A DNA stretch of 64,000 nt. Origin: Tubulanus polymorphus (Eukaryota; Nemertea; Palaeonemertea; Tubulaniformes; Tubulanidae). Under the pieces are notes generated by a model. It was given only the letters and a program-made list of their open reading frames with translations, did not search any database and was not told the origin of the DNA. Within the stretch, counting starts at the first letter, position 1. Every line of letters begins with the position of its first letter. The stretch covers positions 22,420,153 to 22,484,152 of the forward strand of contig NC_134028.1 in the NCBI RefSeq assembly GCF_964204645.1, written 5' to 3'. A program made the translations under genes and the position numbers. Shown in pieces: positions 1 through 13,800 of the stretch.

Positions 1-2491
1 GATATACTCTCGCATCGCATACACCTATCAAAAAATGTTGGCTTCGCGAAACAGTGTTCCGTGTTTCAGAACCGACGACGCTGTTACGAAACAAGCTATG
101 AACATGTAAATTCCCAAAATTAAACAATAGAAATATTTCAGTCTGAAATAGAATTTTTTAGACTGAAGAACGATGGGGATAAACATTCATTGTCATCACG
201 TATCATCGCGGATACTGCGATCAACACTGGGCCATCAAGCCTAAACGCGTTTTTAAAAAATGTTTTTCGTGTTTATTTTGAACGCTAGGCTTTACGCACG
301 TGTATCGGATCGGTATAGCTTTAAACAACCCGACTGTGAATCCGAACGTCGTTAGGGATTAAGCTGATTTGAAAACCAAATAGAAATATCGTAATAATTA
401 GGAATTCGTCGTACGTATTTATATCGCAATATGTCACCAAGTCGTGTTGGAGTATACAGGCGTCAATCCGTTACACAATTTGGATACCGCACGTATTGCA
501 TGCGAATATACGATTCCAACGATTTAAAGTCGTTAATTTTGCATCATGTTGTGAATATATGAGGCCCGTCTGTGAGAGTCGAATGTTTTACGCGTGTTCG
601 TAATTCAAAGCGCGAATCGACGGTGAAAATAATAGCGATAACGACAAGAATGTCGACAGATGAAAATAAACGCGGCTGAACGTGGCTTCTCCGTCATTGA
701 AATATTTCGCCAGAAACCCTGAAAATCGCGTGGTTTGAAGTCAGGCCGCACCTTTACCGCACTAGAAGAAACAATCCAACCCCTTCTCGGTGTGCTCCCA
801 CGCCACCAGAACTAAACAACCCTCACTCCGTCCCGACCAAACCCAACAATCAAATAAACCACAGGGCCTATTTTAACAGAAAAGACATCTCCAAAATCTC
901 TTAACTAAATCGTACCTTTCGAAACGCATATACCATACCGGATTATTCATATAGTTATTTATGTATAGTAGTGTGACACCCTGTAACATACATAGAATAG
1001 AATCATACTTATTTTAGTATCACCAAAATACATAAATAAATTTACTTAGATAATATATATATATAGAGATTATGTATTGTTGGTATCCCCCATACTGTCC
1101 GACACAAGATGAGAATTTGAACGATTATCATTTCATTTTCAACGAGGGAAATGGCCACGCATAAAAAAACACCCGCTGCATCAATCAGACCGATTATATC
1201 TCACTGAAGCCATTATTTGCGTTGGGAATGGATGTGGTTTTTGTGTAATTTCCACCGAGTTGCGGTCGGTGTCTATGTGTTTCGCGTAGCTGTAAATATG
1301 ATAACTCGATGTAATGATCGAGCCCGTTTATAGCTGTGTATCAGTTTATCAAACTACCCGGGGATTTCTGTAGAGTCTGTATTCGGACTGTGTATTCGAC
1401 GCGCTGATGATGGATCCGGCAATTATTCCGTTGATTGGTAATGATTTTGTGGCCATGAAATTTGTCCTATACATAAATACAATTAAGTCGACGTTGTTGT
1501 TGTTGTTAGCGATGATGGTGCGTCTATTGCGATGCGGGTCTTCGCTCGCACTCTCTCCCCGTCCTCGCAAAGTAAATTTCCGATATCTAAAGCGCTCGGT
1601 AAACGCTTTCGAATCCCTGGTGATAACTTAAATGAATTGCGTATTAACGAGAATATCCTCGAGTCCAAGAAGAGTCGTTTGTGTAATGAACTGCTATAGC
1701 GCGTCTTGTAGTGGAGACATCGCAAAACGTATCACCATGACTAGACGTATTATCACGTTTTGGATCGTAATCGATCACGGGTTTCTGGATCCCTGGCGAT
1801 TTTTTCGGTATCATGAATTATACAAAAACCGCTTATTCTGACCTTGGTGTTAAATGGCGCTGGGAGCAGTGCCTGGTTTCAGGAAAGGCGAACGAGCCAT
1901 TGGAGAAATAACTGTTACGATGTCGGTGACAACGCTTTACACGTCACGCCAAAATCTAACTGAATTACGTATGTGTAATGGTGAACTTTTGCCCGGGTAG
2001 AGGGAAACGATGCCATACCCGGACAGAGCATCGCTTTGCTAATGTATCATGCAGTGGCTTGAAAATTGGCTAAAATTCAAATGTGCATCTATTTCATTTA
2101 TTCACCGAAATCCCTTAAGGTTCAAACCGCAGTTGCAACAAGAAGTCGGTTTTATCGTGTAATACTGTCGTGACGAGAAACGATGGAAATATCGGTTAGA
2201 AATACGGATAGTGTTCCTATACGGAGTAATTACTTTACCCTCGAACGTCGGTATAAGGGGCTAACTACCGCGTGAAGGTGTAAATAGTCGCATAACCGCG
2301 TTTCTAGAAACCCAGCTTACATATACGGCAAGTGACGTCACCGACTATACTCTCGAGTGTGAATGACGCGAATGGTTCAGTAACCACGCAGACAAAAAAT
2401 TGAATGCTCATTTGAAGTCCTTTTTAATGTCGACAAGCCTACATCATCAGCCAATCATTGATTTAATTTGATTTGAGTTATTTACATCGAT
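1..2491. other. No gene recognised; upstream of iGluR
   Basis: AT-rich sequence with frequent stops. A + frame at 1456-1590 (MKFVLYINTIKSTLLLLLAM) looks faintly like a signal peptide, but its only donor (AAA|GTAAAT) is phase 0 and cannot join the first visible iGluR exon, which needs phase 1. Confidence 0.5.
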
Positions 2492-2908
2492 AATAAAGAA
2501 GTTTCCATTTTCTAGGCGCCATTTTGTGGCGGTCCCTCGAGGTCCCCATAACCCTCTTAACCCTCTGTGAAAATAGGAAATATAGCTTCAAGAGATACTT
2601 AGATATTTCAAAATTAATAGATATTGCGGTTTCTTTTACGCACGGTTAAGATATGCGGTCTTTTTATGCGGTCCTTTTATGCAGTTTCACATCGTCACTT
2701 CCAAGAAATTCCAAGAATCGCCAGCAGATATCTGCATTTCATTTCCTTTAAAATGCTGTATAACTTAAGTTCATCGAGCAATGGACTGCAGAACTATATG
2801 ATATTCAATCTAAACTTATGTTTTAAAAATGAGCGCAAATCATCGCAACAATAGGGACCTCGAGGGACCGCCACAAAATGGCGCCTAGAAACGGGAAACT
2901 TCTTTATT
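2492..2908. mobile_element. Foldback element with 55-bp terminal arms
   Basis: Arms at 2492-2546 and 2854-2908 are inverted complements with only a few differences; the shared core includes GGCGCCATTTTGTGGCGGTC. The 307-bp interior has no coding sense. A diverged relative of the core lies at 44156-44194. Fits a non-autonomous foldback/MITE. Confidence 0.75.
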
Positions 2909-3073
2909 GGTACAAATTGAATGGTTGATAAATCATGATAGTAGTTGAATTATGTGGGAATCTAGAAAAAAGCTAATGGATGATTCTACCATAGAACTCA
3001 AATCAAAGGGTTCTATGATTCTACGAAGAAGTAGATCTGTACATAAGTATAATGTTTCATCAATTTAATCATA

Positions 3074-3190
3074 CCTGATGAGGAGATACCTCACCTGATG
3101 AGGTGGTATCACCTCATGTGATGAGAAGGTATCACCTTACCTGATGAGAGGGTATCACCTCATCCAAGAGTATCCCATCACCTGATGAGG
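3074..3190. repeat. Degenerate short tandem repeat
   Basis: Four to five imperfect copies of a roughly 28-bp unit containing CCTGATGAGGNGGTATCACC. Confidence 0.65.
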
Positions 3191-3825
3191 GGAAAATATG
3201 ATCCCATAAACATTCTTGTCAATGAGCTGTTATTTCTCATTAGAAAACGAGATATGTATTATCATCGCTTCTATCGATTTTCCATTTGCCTAACTTCTCT
3301 AGCTAAGATTTTGACTTTTTTTCTGAAATTGAATTTAGGGATTGATTCTGTTGTCGATTTGGAGTCGTAAGCATATACTTATACACCTGGACGCAAGCGG
3401 ACTAAATAGAGAAAACAGAATCACAATCGACACTCAATCGACGTAGTCTATTAACCTAACGTATGACTTATTTATTAAGGGCAGGTTGCAGGTGTACATT
3501 GACATTGGGTTAGAAACTAATTTTGTTCTCAATCGATGAAAAAATATCGAAAAGCGCAACAGATGTTTCTCAACATGCGTTCGAGTGATTATTGTGTTTC
3601 TAGGGATTTCGATCGGGAAAATCTGTCGCCAAACCGCTGAACTAATATTTGCGTCGTATGAAAAAAGACTCGGAAAAATCGTGAAATGAGATTCGAACTC
3701 GTCTAGCGTCAAAGAAGATCAACGACCCTTCCGTATAGAAAACATATCATGTACAAAACCTAAATTTGAGGATTGTGAAGAAAACTAAGTGAGTAGGACG
3801 TTTTGATTTAATTCCATGAGCCATT

Positions 3826-4115
3826 TGAAAATGGCTCATAGAATTGAATCTATACGTCACTACTCTCTATAGTTTTGAAAATGGCTCATAGAATTGAATC
3901 TATACGTCACTACTCTCTATAGTTATGAAAATGGCTCATAGAATTGAATCTATACGTCACTGCTCTCTTAGTTTTGAAAATAGCTCATCGAATTGAATCT
4001 ATACGTCACTACTCTCTTAGTTTAAATAAGGGCTCAAACGTCTCAACATTCTTAGTTTTGAAAACGGCTCATAGAATTGAGTCGAAACGTCCCAATTCTT
4101 AAGTTTTTCTTTACA
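3826..4115. repeat. 50-bp minisatellite
   Basis: Units starting TGAAAATGGCTCATAGAATT at 3826, 3876, 3926 and 3975 (period 50, 50, 49), then two diverged units at about 4021 and 4059. The tandem copies begin sharply after a half palindrome GAGCCATTTGAAAATGGCTC. Confidence 0.9.
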
Positions 4116-6198
4116 TGAATACATTCGTATATACCTCTTGCCTTCACAGAGACTTTTTCGATACACGCCTGGATTTAATGTTTATAGGGTGCTTATGGTA
4201 TTAACTTTAACCAAGGTCTAACTCAACGTCCTATAAAAATCGAGTTAACCCCCGGTTTCAACAGCAATCTATACAACCGCTATTCTAATTGCCTCCAGGG
4301 GTAAACGAACGAGCAGCCTTGGTAATGAAACTGGTGCTTATTTGATAACCTCGGTTTACTTTTTCACTTCTTATCTATTATTTTTATCCATTCTTACGAT
4401 TGCTGTGTAAATAAGTTTAACAACAAATGGAAAACAGCTCCAACGAGGTTTAGGTAGTATATATAGGGAAATACTCGGCGCCTCGGGTTATGTAAAATAT
4501 AAATACAGAATAACATACAGAAAAACATCATTTTTAAAGGTATATCGTGCCATGTGTAAAAAATGGTCGTATTCGCTTGATTATGAATATCAAACTTCAT
4601 TATCAGTTAGAATCAACTTAATGACGAATAACACAGATTGATACGCTTGAAAGCATTGAGGAATGTATTACGAATCGTGAGTCGAGTAAAGACAGTGACA
4701 ATCTGAAAGGACAGAGAATAAAATCCTTCATTTCTTCAAGGCAATTTTTTACAGTTCGTACATCCGTAGCATTCAGTGCTATGTCATAACAAGCAATCGT
4801 GTCCTCTGGTTTTCCATAGCTATAAATGTCTAGCAATGTATTCAACGTAGATTGCTTTACCCATCAATTTAATGAATATCAGAGGCCAGTTGCTCGGTTA
4901 AAGATAACCTGTGGCTGAATACCATCAAACTCTAACCAACTTTTGAGCGACTGGCCACTGGGCGGAAGGATCAGTTGTAGATGACAATATCCGTGATGAA
5001 ACGATAAGCGTAAAGTCCCACAAGAACTGATGGCTAAAATGTTTATGTGAAACACTATTTCGGGTGGTTGCTACCACCATTCTTTAGTCGAAAATGACTT
5101 GCCAAAAAGGGCGGGTGGGGGTGCACAGAATTCTTTCTAGGGATACGAACTAATCCTCAATTCAGCAAATGAAACACAGACAGACGTGCATAGATAAAGT
5201 ATACGTAAGAATCAAATGGAAAACACAGAGATGTATGAAGTACAGAAAAGAGCTTTTAATGTAAAAATCCTCGATGATTGTGTGTATAAACGGTTCTCTG
5301 GCGGGCTGTGGCTTTCTCTCTCCGCGGTAAAGATATATACAATAAAACCTTTAAACGCTCGGTTATCAACAGAAGCCAAACCGCGCCGTGGAGAGAAATT
5401 TGTTATCATAAAGCGTAAACTGGAAATATGACGGCTTTTATACAATATGTACGTATTCAGCCGGTATAGATACTGTTTTATGATGCAGGATGTTATCGCG
5501 GTTCGCTACGGGCCGTGCGTATCATCTCACAACTATAAAACAGTTCATATGATCGATTGAAAACATTACGACGAAATCTGGAATAGTTACCTTAGATAAA
5601 TGTTTATTACGGAATAAGAGATATTCTTAATTGTTAAGTTTAGTTTCGTTTGCAAAAAAGCACTTAAGTTGTTCGGAGATATTCTCTTCGCCTCGTGATG
5701 TCAACAAGCTGAAACTGATTTTATGAGTTTGAATGATAATACACGCTGATTTTCCAGTATGTTTCTGTTTTGGAGAACTGATTTTAGCTTCCCTATCCGA
5801 AGGATATTTCAGTTAACCCAATCAATTTTAACCATGTACTGATATAAATGTCATTTTAGAGAACTGAAAGTTAAACATGCTAAGTTAACATTTGACCGAA
5901 ACATCCGAGTCCGTGTTGTAAAGACGGACAAACCCACAGTCAGAAAGAAAATAGTCCGAACAGGTTTCCTTTAATAAATCCTATATTTTTGACGTTTCCA
6001 CTACATCCCAATACAATATTCTTCTTCTGGAATCCGTGTCAGAAATTCAATTTCATATCTGTTTAGTAAAGTGAAATATTAGACTTCGCTCAAGTCGGAT
6101 CTTTTGGACCGTAAAATTGTGTCTGACTTAAGTGATATTCGAGTTGGATGTTATGTATTTCACAGGGTCACAGAAAAAAAAACATCCAAGTTGAACTG
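4116..6198. other. No gene recognised
   Basis: AT-rich, stops in all frames. Only a faint palindromic family B-like stretch (about 4195-4262) was noticed. Confidence 0.5.
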
Positions 6199-6560
6199 TT
6201 ATCCGACTTGGTCATCCTCCCTCTGCAGGGACTCGAACCTGATTGCATCGCTACACTCAGCCACGGCACGAACCCCTGCATCAGTAGACCGGGTGTGCAG
6301 GTACATGCGCAGCTTTCCGAACGAAAACTGGCGGCACCAATCAGATTGCTCGTTGTATAATCGTTTCAAGGAAGAACTATAAATGGGAAAACCCGGGCTA
6401 GAATAAAACGGGATTTCTGATTGGCTAAAAATCACATCATCTGAACTGCGCATGTATCTGCGCACACGGTCGATTATGGCAGGGTTTCGTGCCGTGGCAA
6501 TCTCGATGCCATCAGGTTCGAATCCCTGCCGGGGGAGGATGGACTTGGTCGGATCCGACT
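6199..6560. mobile_element. Inverted pair of tRNA-like SINE pieces (foldback)
   Basis: Arms of about 115 bp at 6199-6313 and 6446-6560 are imperfect inverted complements. The second arm read on + contains GGTTCGAATCCCTGCC, a good RNA polymerase III B box as in a tRNA T-arm; the first arm carries its complement (CAGGGACTCGAACCTG). Either a foldback made from two SINE heads or a head-to-head insertion. Confidence 0.6.
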
Positions 6561-7430
6561 AGGGCGGAGTCTATACTGTAGTGTAGCTAATCTTAGTTTT
6601 GTTGGTTCAACTACGAGTCATTCTACGATGACTCCCGCTTCATTCTGGCGGACGTATGTACGCGTCAATACCCGTAACAATATATATCGTTTCTATTAAT
6701 TCGCTAGCTCACAAAACAAATAACAAAAAAACTAAAAACGCTCTTTCGCGATATACGTCAAGTTGTAACGATATTGCGATGGATCGAGCTCTCTCGAGAA
6801 TCTCTCCACTCCATCTCAGTATTTCCGTCTAAAGCACCATTTAGACGCGCGAGACGTATACGAACGTCGGCAGTCAGTCGATCGCGGTCGGAAACAACGC
6901 GCAGCCATATCCCCCACTCTGCCTTCATTCCCATATCGCTAAAGCACTTACGACTCAATTAATCTTTGGCGTCGTCGGCAGCGGCGGCGGCGATGATTTT
7001 GTAAAATTCGTTCGTTCGAAAATATTCCAGTTTCGTCGATAACTGGCGTATTATACCCTACAGATTCATTCGGTTTGAAGTACTTAAAATGACGGCGCGT
7101 TTTATTTATTTGCTGTATAGTAATTGTTACAGCGATTCTGAAGTCCGCTGTCACGAGACGTTGGCGGAAAAATGAAATATGCTATCGAACTGAGTGATGT
7201 TGAATCGTTGAAATGATTAGAATATTTATGAACATATCGCGACCGTATTAAACAGTCATTCATAAGTTGTACTGTCGTCACTGTGTTGAACAATGTTTCA
7301 AAATGTCGATATCATATCTGGATTCGACGATAATTACGCAGTATTCATGTGGATGCATAACAGCTCCTAAATGCTGAACTCCATATTAGACCTATAATGC
7401 CCAAAGCTTTACTACTAGGCACTCTACGCT
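6561..7430. other. No gene recognised
   Basis: Contains a short GGCGGC run near 6985. No signal-peptide exon for the iGluR gene was found here. Confidence 0.5.
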
Positions 7431-7434
7431 GAGA

Positions 7435-7530
7435 AAAGGTAAAGGGGTTAGTTGCTAAAGCTACTAGTCTTTCACCAACCCAGGGATCCCGGCAGAGTTT
7501 CTTGAGTTCGAATCCCCGACCTGGCATATT
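7435..7530 (+). mobile_element. tRNA-like SINE head
   Basis: An A-box-like TAGTTGCTAAAGCTACTAG and, about 55 bases later, a B-box-like GAGTTCGAATCCCCGACC on the + strand. Acceptor-stem pairing is not evident, so this is a SINE or tRNA relic rather than a tRNA gene. Confidence 0.4.
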
Positions 7531-7537
7531 AGAGAAG

Positions 7538-7650
7538 CAGGACCCGGTTTTACAGTTGTGAGTTAAGAATTAAATACAAGAGTTAACTCATTGAAAATGA
7601 ACTAATTTCAACCCAGAATTAACTCAAAACGGTGGAACCGGTTCCAGATG
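7538..7650. repeat. Palindromic element, family B
   Basis: Starts GGACCCGGTTTTACAGTTGT and ends with the inverse GGTGGAACCGGTTCC; inner halves carry GAGTTAACTCATTG and its relatives. Other copies: 26776-26885, 36768-37265 (interrupted) and 41457-41570. Confidence 0.7.
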
Positions 7651-7697
7651 CTCAAACCGCTCACCAACCGTTCCACAATTGAGTATTTTATTTGTAG

Positions 7698-7853
7698 GTT
7701 TGATAATCGACGAGGACGACCCTATAGCGTCGTGGCTGGTCAGTTCTACTGTAAGGTTGATCAACAACAACCCCGGAATTCTGAAAGGATACTGGCTGAC
7801 AATCGTCGAAGAAAAATTGCACGATCAAAATCCGTTCCTGGCAATGACAGCAG
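7698..7853 (+). CDS. iGluR exon a: start of amino-terminal domain
   Basis: Acceptor TTTGTAG before 7698, donor GTAATA after 7853; enters with 2 bases of a split codon and leaves in phase 1. Encodes [12 protein letters not shown] onward, the first strand and helix of the LIVBP-like amino-terminal domain. The residue before it is probably Gly, as in other family members that begin with a hydrophobic-Gly pair here. The upstream signal-peptide exon was searched for and not found. Confidence 0.88.
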
Positions 7854-10800
7854 GTAATAGAAACACCGTTTACTAAAAAAAGATTCGCTTTCTAACACTC
7901 CTTGTAAGGGAATAATTAGCATTGAACTTTTTCAAACTTGCTCATCCCTAAAATAGGCTGCCGTGATTGGTCCTTCTTAGTTGATAATCATTTCCATATA
8001 ACGGCTACGATTAATGACCAATCAGCGTTCGTAGAATAACACGTAATCGCTCAAACAGCTGCTACTAAAGAGGACCATTTCCCAGAATGACTTAATTTTT
8101 ATATTCCATCCATTATGGCATATAAATGTGTGAGTCGTTTTGTGACATTACTCCCACAAGTCGTCCTAAACCTAATGTAAGATAATACCATATTAACAAA
8201 AAATGTTTTGAAAGCGATGCCTGACATTTTCTACCCGTATCTCCCCAGACAGAGGCGTAATTCGACCTTCGTAAAGCTACACCGCGTAAACCTAAACGCG
8301 ACTCGGGCGGTGAATAGCAAGTAGCCGCCGCTCGTATTTCATCGACTTCGTCTAACGCATCGATTGCCCGATAATCCAGCTTTTGTATTTATTTCTCTCA
8401 TTCCCGATTGGTATCGGCGGATTTTCTTTCAAATCTGAGCAGAGCGCCGACGCAACCGATACGGGAAATAGCGTCGTCATTGGACAATGCGTCGTGAATA
8501 CTAATAGCTACATATCGCGTATCTTGCTGCTTCACACGCGGATCTATACTTAAGTGTACTTTTTTATCCATTTGCTACGGTGCTCATAACGCGCGACTGT
8601 CTGTCGTTGTAAACGTGATGGACGATAATTCCAAAGGCGAATGTATAATTGGAGAAAATATAATGAAAATCATGACGGTGGGGTAAAATGACAATATTGC
8701 CGCGTGTTTCAATCTACGAATAAAAACCATTTCAGACATATCATACATAAGTTTACACGCATGATTATTCTTATTTGATGCTTTGGTCTCCTTAAACTCA
8801 CCAGTCACACCTGCCGCGTACTGAACATGGGATTCGATTTTGAAATCAGAAATCGAAATACTGATACAGTACTGATACTGGATGGTCAGCCGAATTCGTA
8901 TGTTTATTCTTGTTTTTTTTTTCAAATCAAAGAACATAATTGGAAATGTCGTTTCCAGTTCATGTAAGCCTGAACCAGTAAGAGGGTTAACTTTTTTTGG
9001 CTGTCGGTGGTGTTGAAGTCCTTTCTAAATTCTGGAACAAATTAAATACAGAATCAAAAAGTTTATTCGTTTTTAAAAAAAGGCTCAAACATTCCCTTGT
9101 TGAGCGATATTCGTAATTCATTATGTCAATCAGTGTATGTATGTCACTGTCAGTCAGTATATGTATATGTATGTCAATACGTTGTATTATGATCGGTATT
9201 ATGTACTCGTTTTTCTACTCAATTTCATTTCATTTTATATATTTTCTTTTCTAGGGCTGCTTTCTTGTATAAGCTAACTGTTGCTTCAAAGCAGTCCCTC
9301 ATCTAATATTATTACAATTTAAATGTATTTGTTTATCCATTAATTCTGTAAAAAATTTACATGAAAATAAAATCATATCATATCATATCTAAGAACAGTC
9401 CTTCTTACTACTGCCAACTCCCAGATAAAATCAACAAGAAGCATATTTTTTTTTTTTGTTCCAGCCTGTGATTTGATAGACGACAACGATATGAACGCTT
9501 TGATCAGTTTCACTCGGTGCAAAGCGACTAAGGAAATTCGTAAAAACGCCATGGCGGCCGGGATACCGCACATGTTCGTCATGCCGGCATTTTGTAGATT
9601 CAGTCAAAACATGGAATCGACGTCGTTGGCAATGTCGCCCGAGAAACGACTTTACGACGAGGCGGTTACCGATATCATTCAACGAACTAGTTGGACGTCA
9701 ATGGTCGTTTTCTATGACAATGAATACGGTAGGATGATAACAAAATGCTGTTTGTTATTCTTGTCTCTCCTTTATTCTCTGAATATAGCCTGTCATATGC
9801 TTTCCATGAAATCAATTTGAACTTGAACTTCAAATGATTCAGCTAATAGTAAAGAATATTACGAAACTCGACGAATTAAAAAATACTATTTGTTCATCCT
9901 ATTTTAAAATTAATTTCATAGAATTAGTTAATTGTGCAGCTGCAGACCGGGCCGAAGATGGCTGCCTTCATAACTACCCCTACGACATCGTCAGCCATCA
10001 TTTCAAGTACACATTCTCTGAAGAGATGGCTGACGATGTCAAACGGGAATTAATGCAGGCAGCCATCTTTATGGAAGTCCATACGTTTTGCAGCTTCGAA
10101 GGATACTCGAAACGGTACTCGCGTGTTAACGCCTGTGCCTCTCGAAAGCATCAGTAGCTACTTAGAATTTCTGGACGTTTTCGCTCGAGTTCCGATCGTT
10201 TTCATTCCACCTGATTTAGATAACGCCATCCGGTCCATGATGGATGACTGTCAAACAAATAAAAACAACACGCAATTTTCAACAGACTGATCGCTTCGCG
10301 GCACTACCGACATTCGAGGAAACATTTCTACTTAAATCATCTCGGAAAATCTACTTTACTTTTGACAGATTTCAATCGCTTGGAGACGTACCTTTCGCCC
10401 GAGCTGCGCAAGAAGGTCAAGGTCTCCGTGTACAGAATTCGGCCGCCGAATATTGCCGAAGGAATCATCAAAGCGCAATCTCTCGGGTTTAACGTGAAAA
10501 ATGCCGTCGTGCTCTGCGGCTTAAATACTACATTCCGAGTCATTCAAGAGGTAAACAAGCGATGAACTTAAGATTTATGTTCACTCTATATTTCTATATT
10601 TCAAAAGGTTTACGTAACGCCTTGGTAGGATTATGGAAGAAAAGATTAATTCTTTCAACTACTTTATTCACCGACATTAAGCCCAAAGATGGCTGCCTTC
10701 AAAAGTATCCCTATGATATCGTCATCCATCATTTCAAGTAAACCTTCTCTGGAAACATATCTCCTTCTCTGGAAACATAGCTGACGATGTCAAACAGAAA

Positions 10801-13800
10801 TTCACGGAGCCATCGTTTGAGGGAGTCCATACGTTTGTAGATTCCACCCATGGCAAGTGAGGCTCCACCAGGTGTGCTAGTAGTACCTTGACCTTAACAA
10901 GCTTAGCTAACTAAGTAATTAACTTTTCTCATCGTAATCGACAGCCAATGTCGGTAATCATTTGAAATCAATGTATTTTGATTTCATTAGAACCTCTCAC
11001 ATCTGGCTGGAGAGAATCGAAAACCCTGGGCCCGGTTTCATATACTGATGTATTAGCTTGAACCCGGGGGCTAATTCAGTTTATTTCAAATTGAGTTAAC
11101 CCAGGGTCGAAGATGATATTAGTCTAGAAACGGGCCCTGTGGTTAACTAGCTAGATAGAAGTGGGCTAATAAATACAGAAGAACACAATATCGATAGGGA
11201 AAATATAACGAAACAGTTTCGAGACTCGGTTGAATTGGATTCGATCGTGCGTAAGACAACGGAGAAAAATGATCGTTTATTAATTTTGACAAACGGGAAA
11301 TTGACCGAAAGGCGTTTTTAGCGTAAACTCTATCAACTTCGCTACTGGATATTATTACATAGTCGAGCATATAGCGCATATGTACAAATACGTGCGTAGA
11401 ATATCAATATTCGTATATTAGTATTATCACAACGGGGAAGAGGAACCTCTCGTCGCTGTTGCTTATCACCAATAAATAGACACAATAACGCGTCTTGAAA
11501 TATCTTTCCCCAGAAAATAGACGCATAGGAAAACACTTGAATAACGACGTTTGAATTTTTTTCATTTTTAGGCAATCAATTTGAAAGTGATAACCAGGGA
11601 CTCCCAGTGGATCGTATTGCAAGAGGTGAGTGAACGCGTTATAGCATTACAATGTACTTGAAAAGGCGCTAGAAATTATATTCGCTATAATCAATGCGTA
11701 ATATCGACATTAAAGAAGATGATATCGATTATATACACATGTAATATCATGGATCAATAAAGTTTGATTTTAGATTTGAATATATCGATGATTGAATTGA
11801 ATTGACCGACAACCAGTCTAACCCCTATACATTGATGACGTTGCAAGCAACCTCTCAAAAGTATCTATAAGAATTCAAAATAAAAATGAAATTAGAGTTA
11901 CAGAGTAAGAATAGAGTTACAAAAAATGCCAGAATTCTCAATTGTAATTGTCATTTCGAAACGCCAATATCGATGACGTAGTGCACCTACGAAGTGATTG
12001 AATCTAATTCGGAGCAAATGGAAATTATTGTGTATATATATTTGTATGTACTCGCGGCGTAGAATTTGCGATACGAAGACATTCCAGTCGGCAAAGATTC
12101 GGAAGGCATAATTACCATCGTCCGTCCGAGCGACAAGTGGAGCGAGAGTGGAAAACGCTTAAAAGCGCGTTGGAAAAACAATGAAGTAGTCAGCAAATTC
12201 CCGTTGAAGGTACTTTGAGAATACGTTCTCGAGTATTGAGAAAAGAACGGCTTTTGTATTGAAAGCGTCGATGTTTGTTTATGTAGCATTGCGCTTTATA
12301 TAACTTTAATTCAGTGGCAGTAAGAGTCTTTATAGAGTCTCCATGCGCTCTTGTATCTACGTACGTGTGCGAGAACTGGGAGGGGAGGGGATGTGGAGGT
12401 CTTCCTCACACAATAGTGTCTGGCGTGACGTAATTGATGATGGGGTCCTAAAATCCTGATATCCGATGTCAACCAGTGCTGCAGACATACCATATTACAA
12501 AAATCACAAAATAATCAAAATCAATTTGTCACTATCACAAGGGCTCGTCACGATAGTTGGGGTCCAAAATAAAAGATTCTTTTTTATAGGTGGTACCTAA
12601 GATACTAGAGTGACTGGGTCAAATCTTTTATTTTGGACACCTTCCTATCTCGATGAGCCCCGGTGGTCACTATGGGCAAACATTCAACGCTGAAGCACCG
12701 GTAGGTTCAAATCTCTGTCATTAGATAATGAGGGTTCCTAGGACAATCGGTCCAAATAAAGGGACAGCGGAAATGTGCACACAATATAGAAATTAACCGA
12801 ATTTGTATCTTCATTTTCCATCAGAACGATTACACCTACCTACACGATGCTGTGTACGAGGTGGCCTACGGATTACAGTCACTGGTCGTCCAGAACGCGT
12901 GGGTGCGGCCTTCAAACGTCACATGTGGAAACGGCAATAAATGGACCCCTGGAAAGCGAGTCATTAAACATATCAAAACCAGTAACGTAAGAACGACTTA
13001 TGCATAATTAATGGTATTAATATGATGATTGGCGTTAGTACAACAATCCTCAGGTTAAATGTTTAAAATCTGTTATCAAACTGGTCTGAATCAGTCGTTT
13101 TCCCTGGGGAGAATTGACATTGATACCAATGCCCATAGCATCCGAGGAATACATAGCCAGAGCTGCACCGAGCGCTCAGGCCAGGTACCTCTTACTCCTG
13201 GGTGAGATTGGCAATAGACATATCTGGCTCGGGGTTCACTGAGAACCTTAGTGGCAATGGTTGATCGCTTTCGCACCAACTGGTGGTTCACGCGATCTCT
13301 TAGTACAGGCAGTACACGGAGTGCCGCGAACCGGTCACTCTCAGGACTGGGTGAATCGCGGAGACACACCGATGATGTACGACCCGGCATCACAGAATCG
13401 AACGCTCGCTCTCCAACGCCACTCCTCGCAATTTATCTACAGTATGCTTTCTTTAGTTTTACGACCCGAAAATACCGAGTTTCGAATCATTTTTCTGTTC
13501 GTTTATCATAGCAACAATTCGATGGTATTCACGGGAGAATCTCGTTCACTGAATCTGGATGGAACGATTTTGCCGTCATGGACGTCATGTCGATGGAAAC
13601 CAAGAATAGGTCACTCGACTTTGAACAAGTAACAATTCGTTTACGATCTTTCTGCGTGGCTTTCATTTACCTTAAGTAACACGATATGCAAGAATACATT
13701 ACGTTACTTTGTGAGTTCTTTGTAAAATCGGTGTGGCACGTTATTTTCAGGTGGCTAATTGGAGGACGGACAGAGAACAGAGATTAGAGATTACTAAACC

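Noticed and set aside
1407-1631. Possible signal-peptide exon for the iGluR gene
   Set aside because: Its donor leaves phase 0, while the first visible iGluR exon needs an upstream exon ending in phase 1.
3074-4115. CRISPR-like spaced repeats
   Set aside because: Units are contiguous and diverged with no unique spacers, and the genome is animal; these are minisatellites.
8584-8937. 117-codon minus frame in an iGluR intron
   Set aside because: AT-rich Ile/Ser-rich composition with no domain; inside a well-defined intron of the opposite strand.
13091-13632. Overlapping frames up to 123 codons between iGluR exons
   Set aside because: They cover SINE-like debris and partly the out-of-frame exon at 13512-13628.
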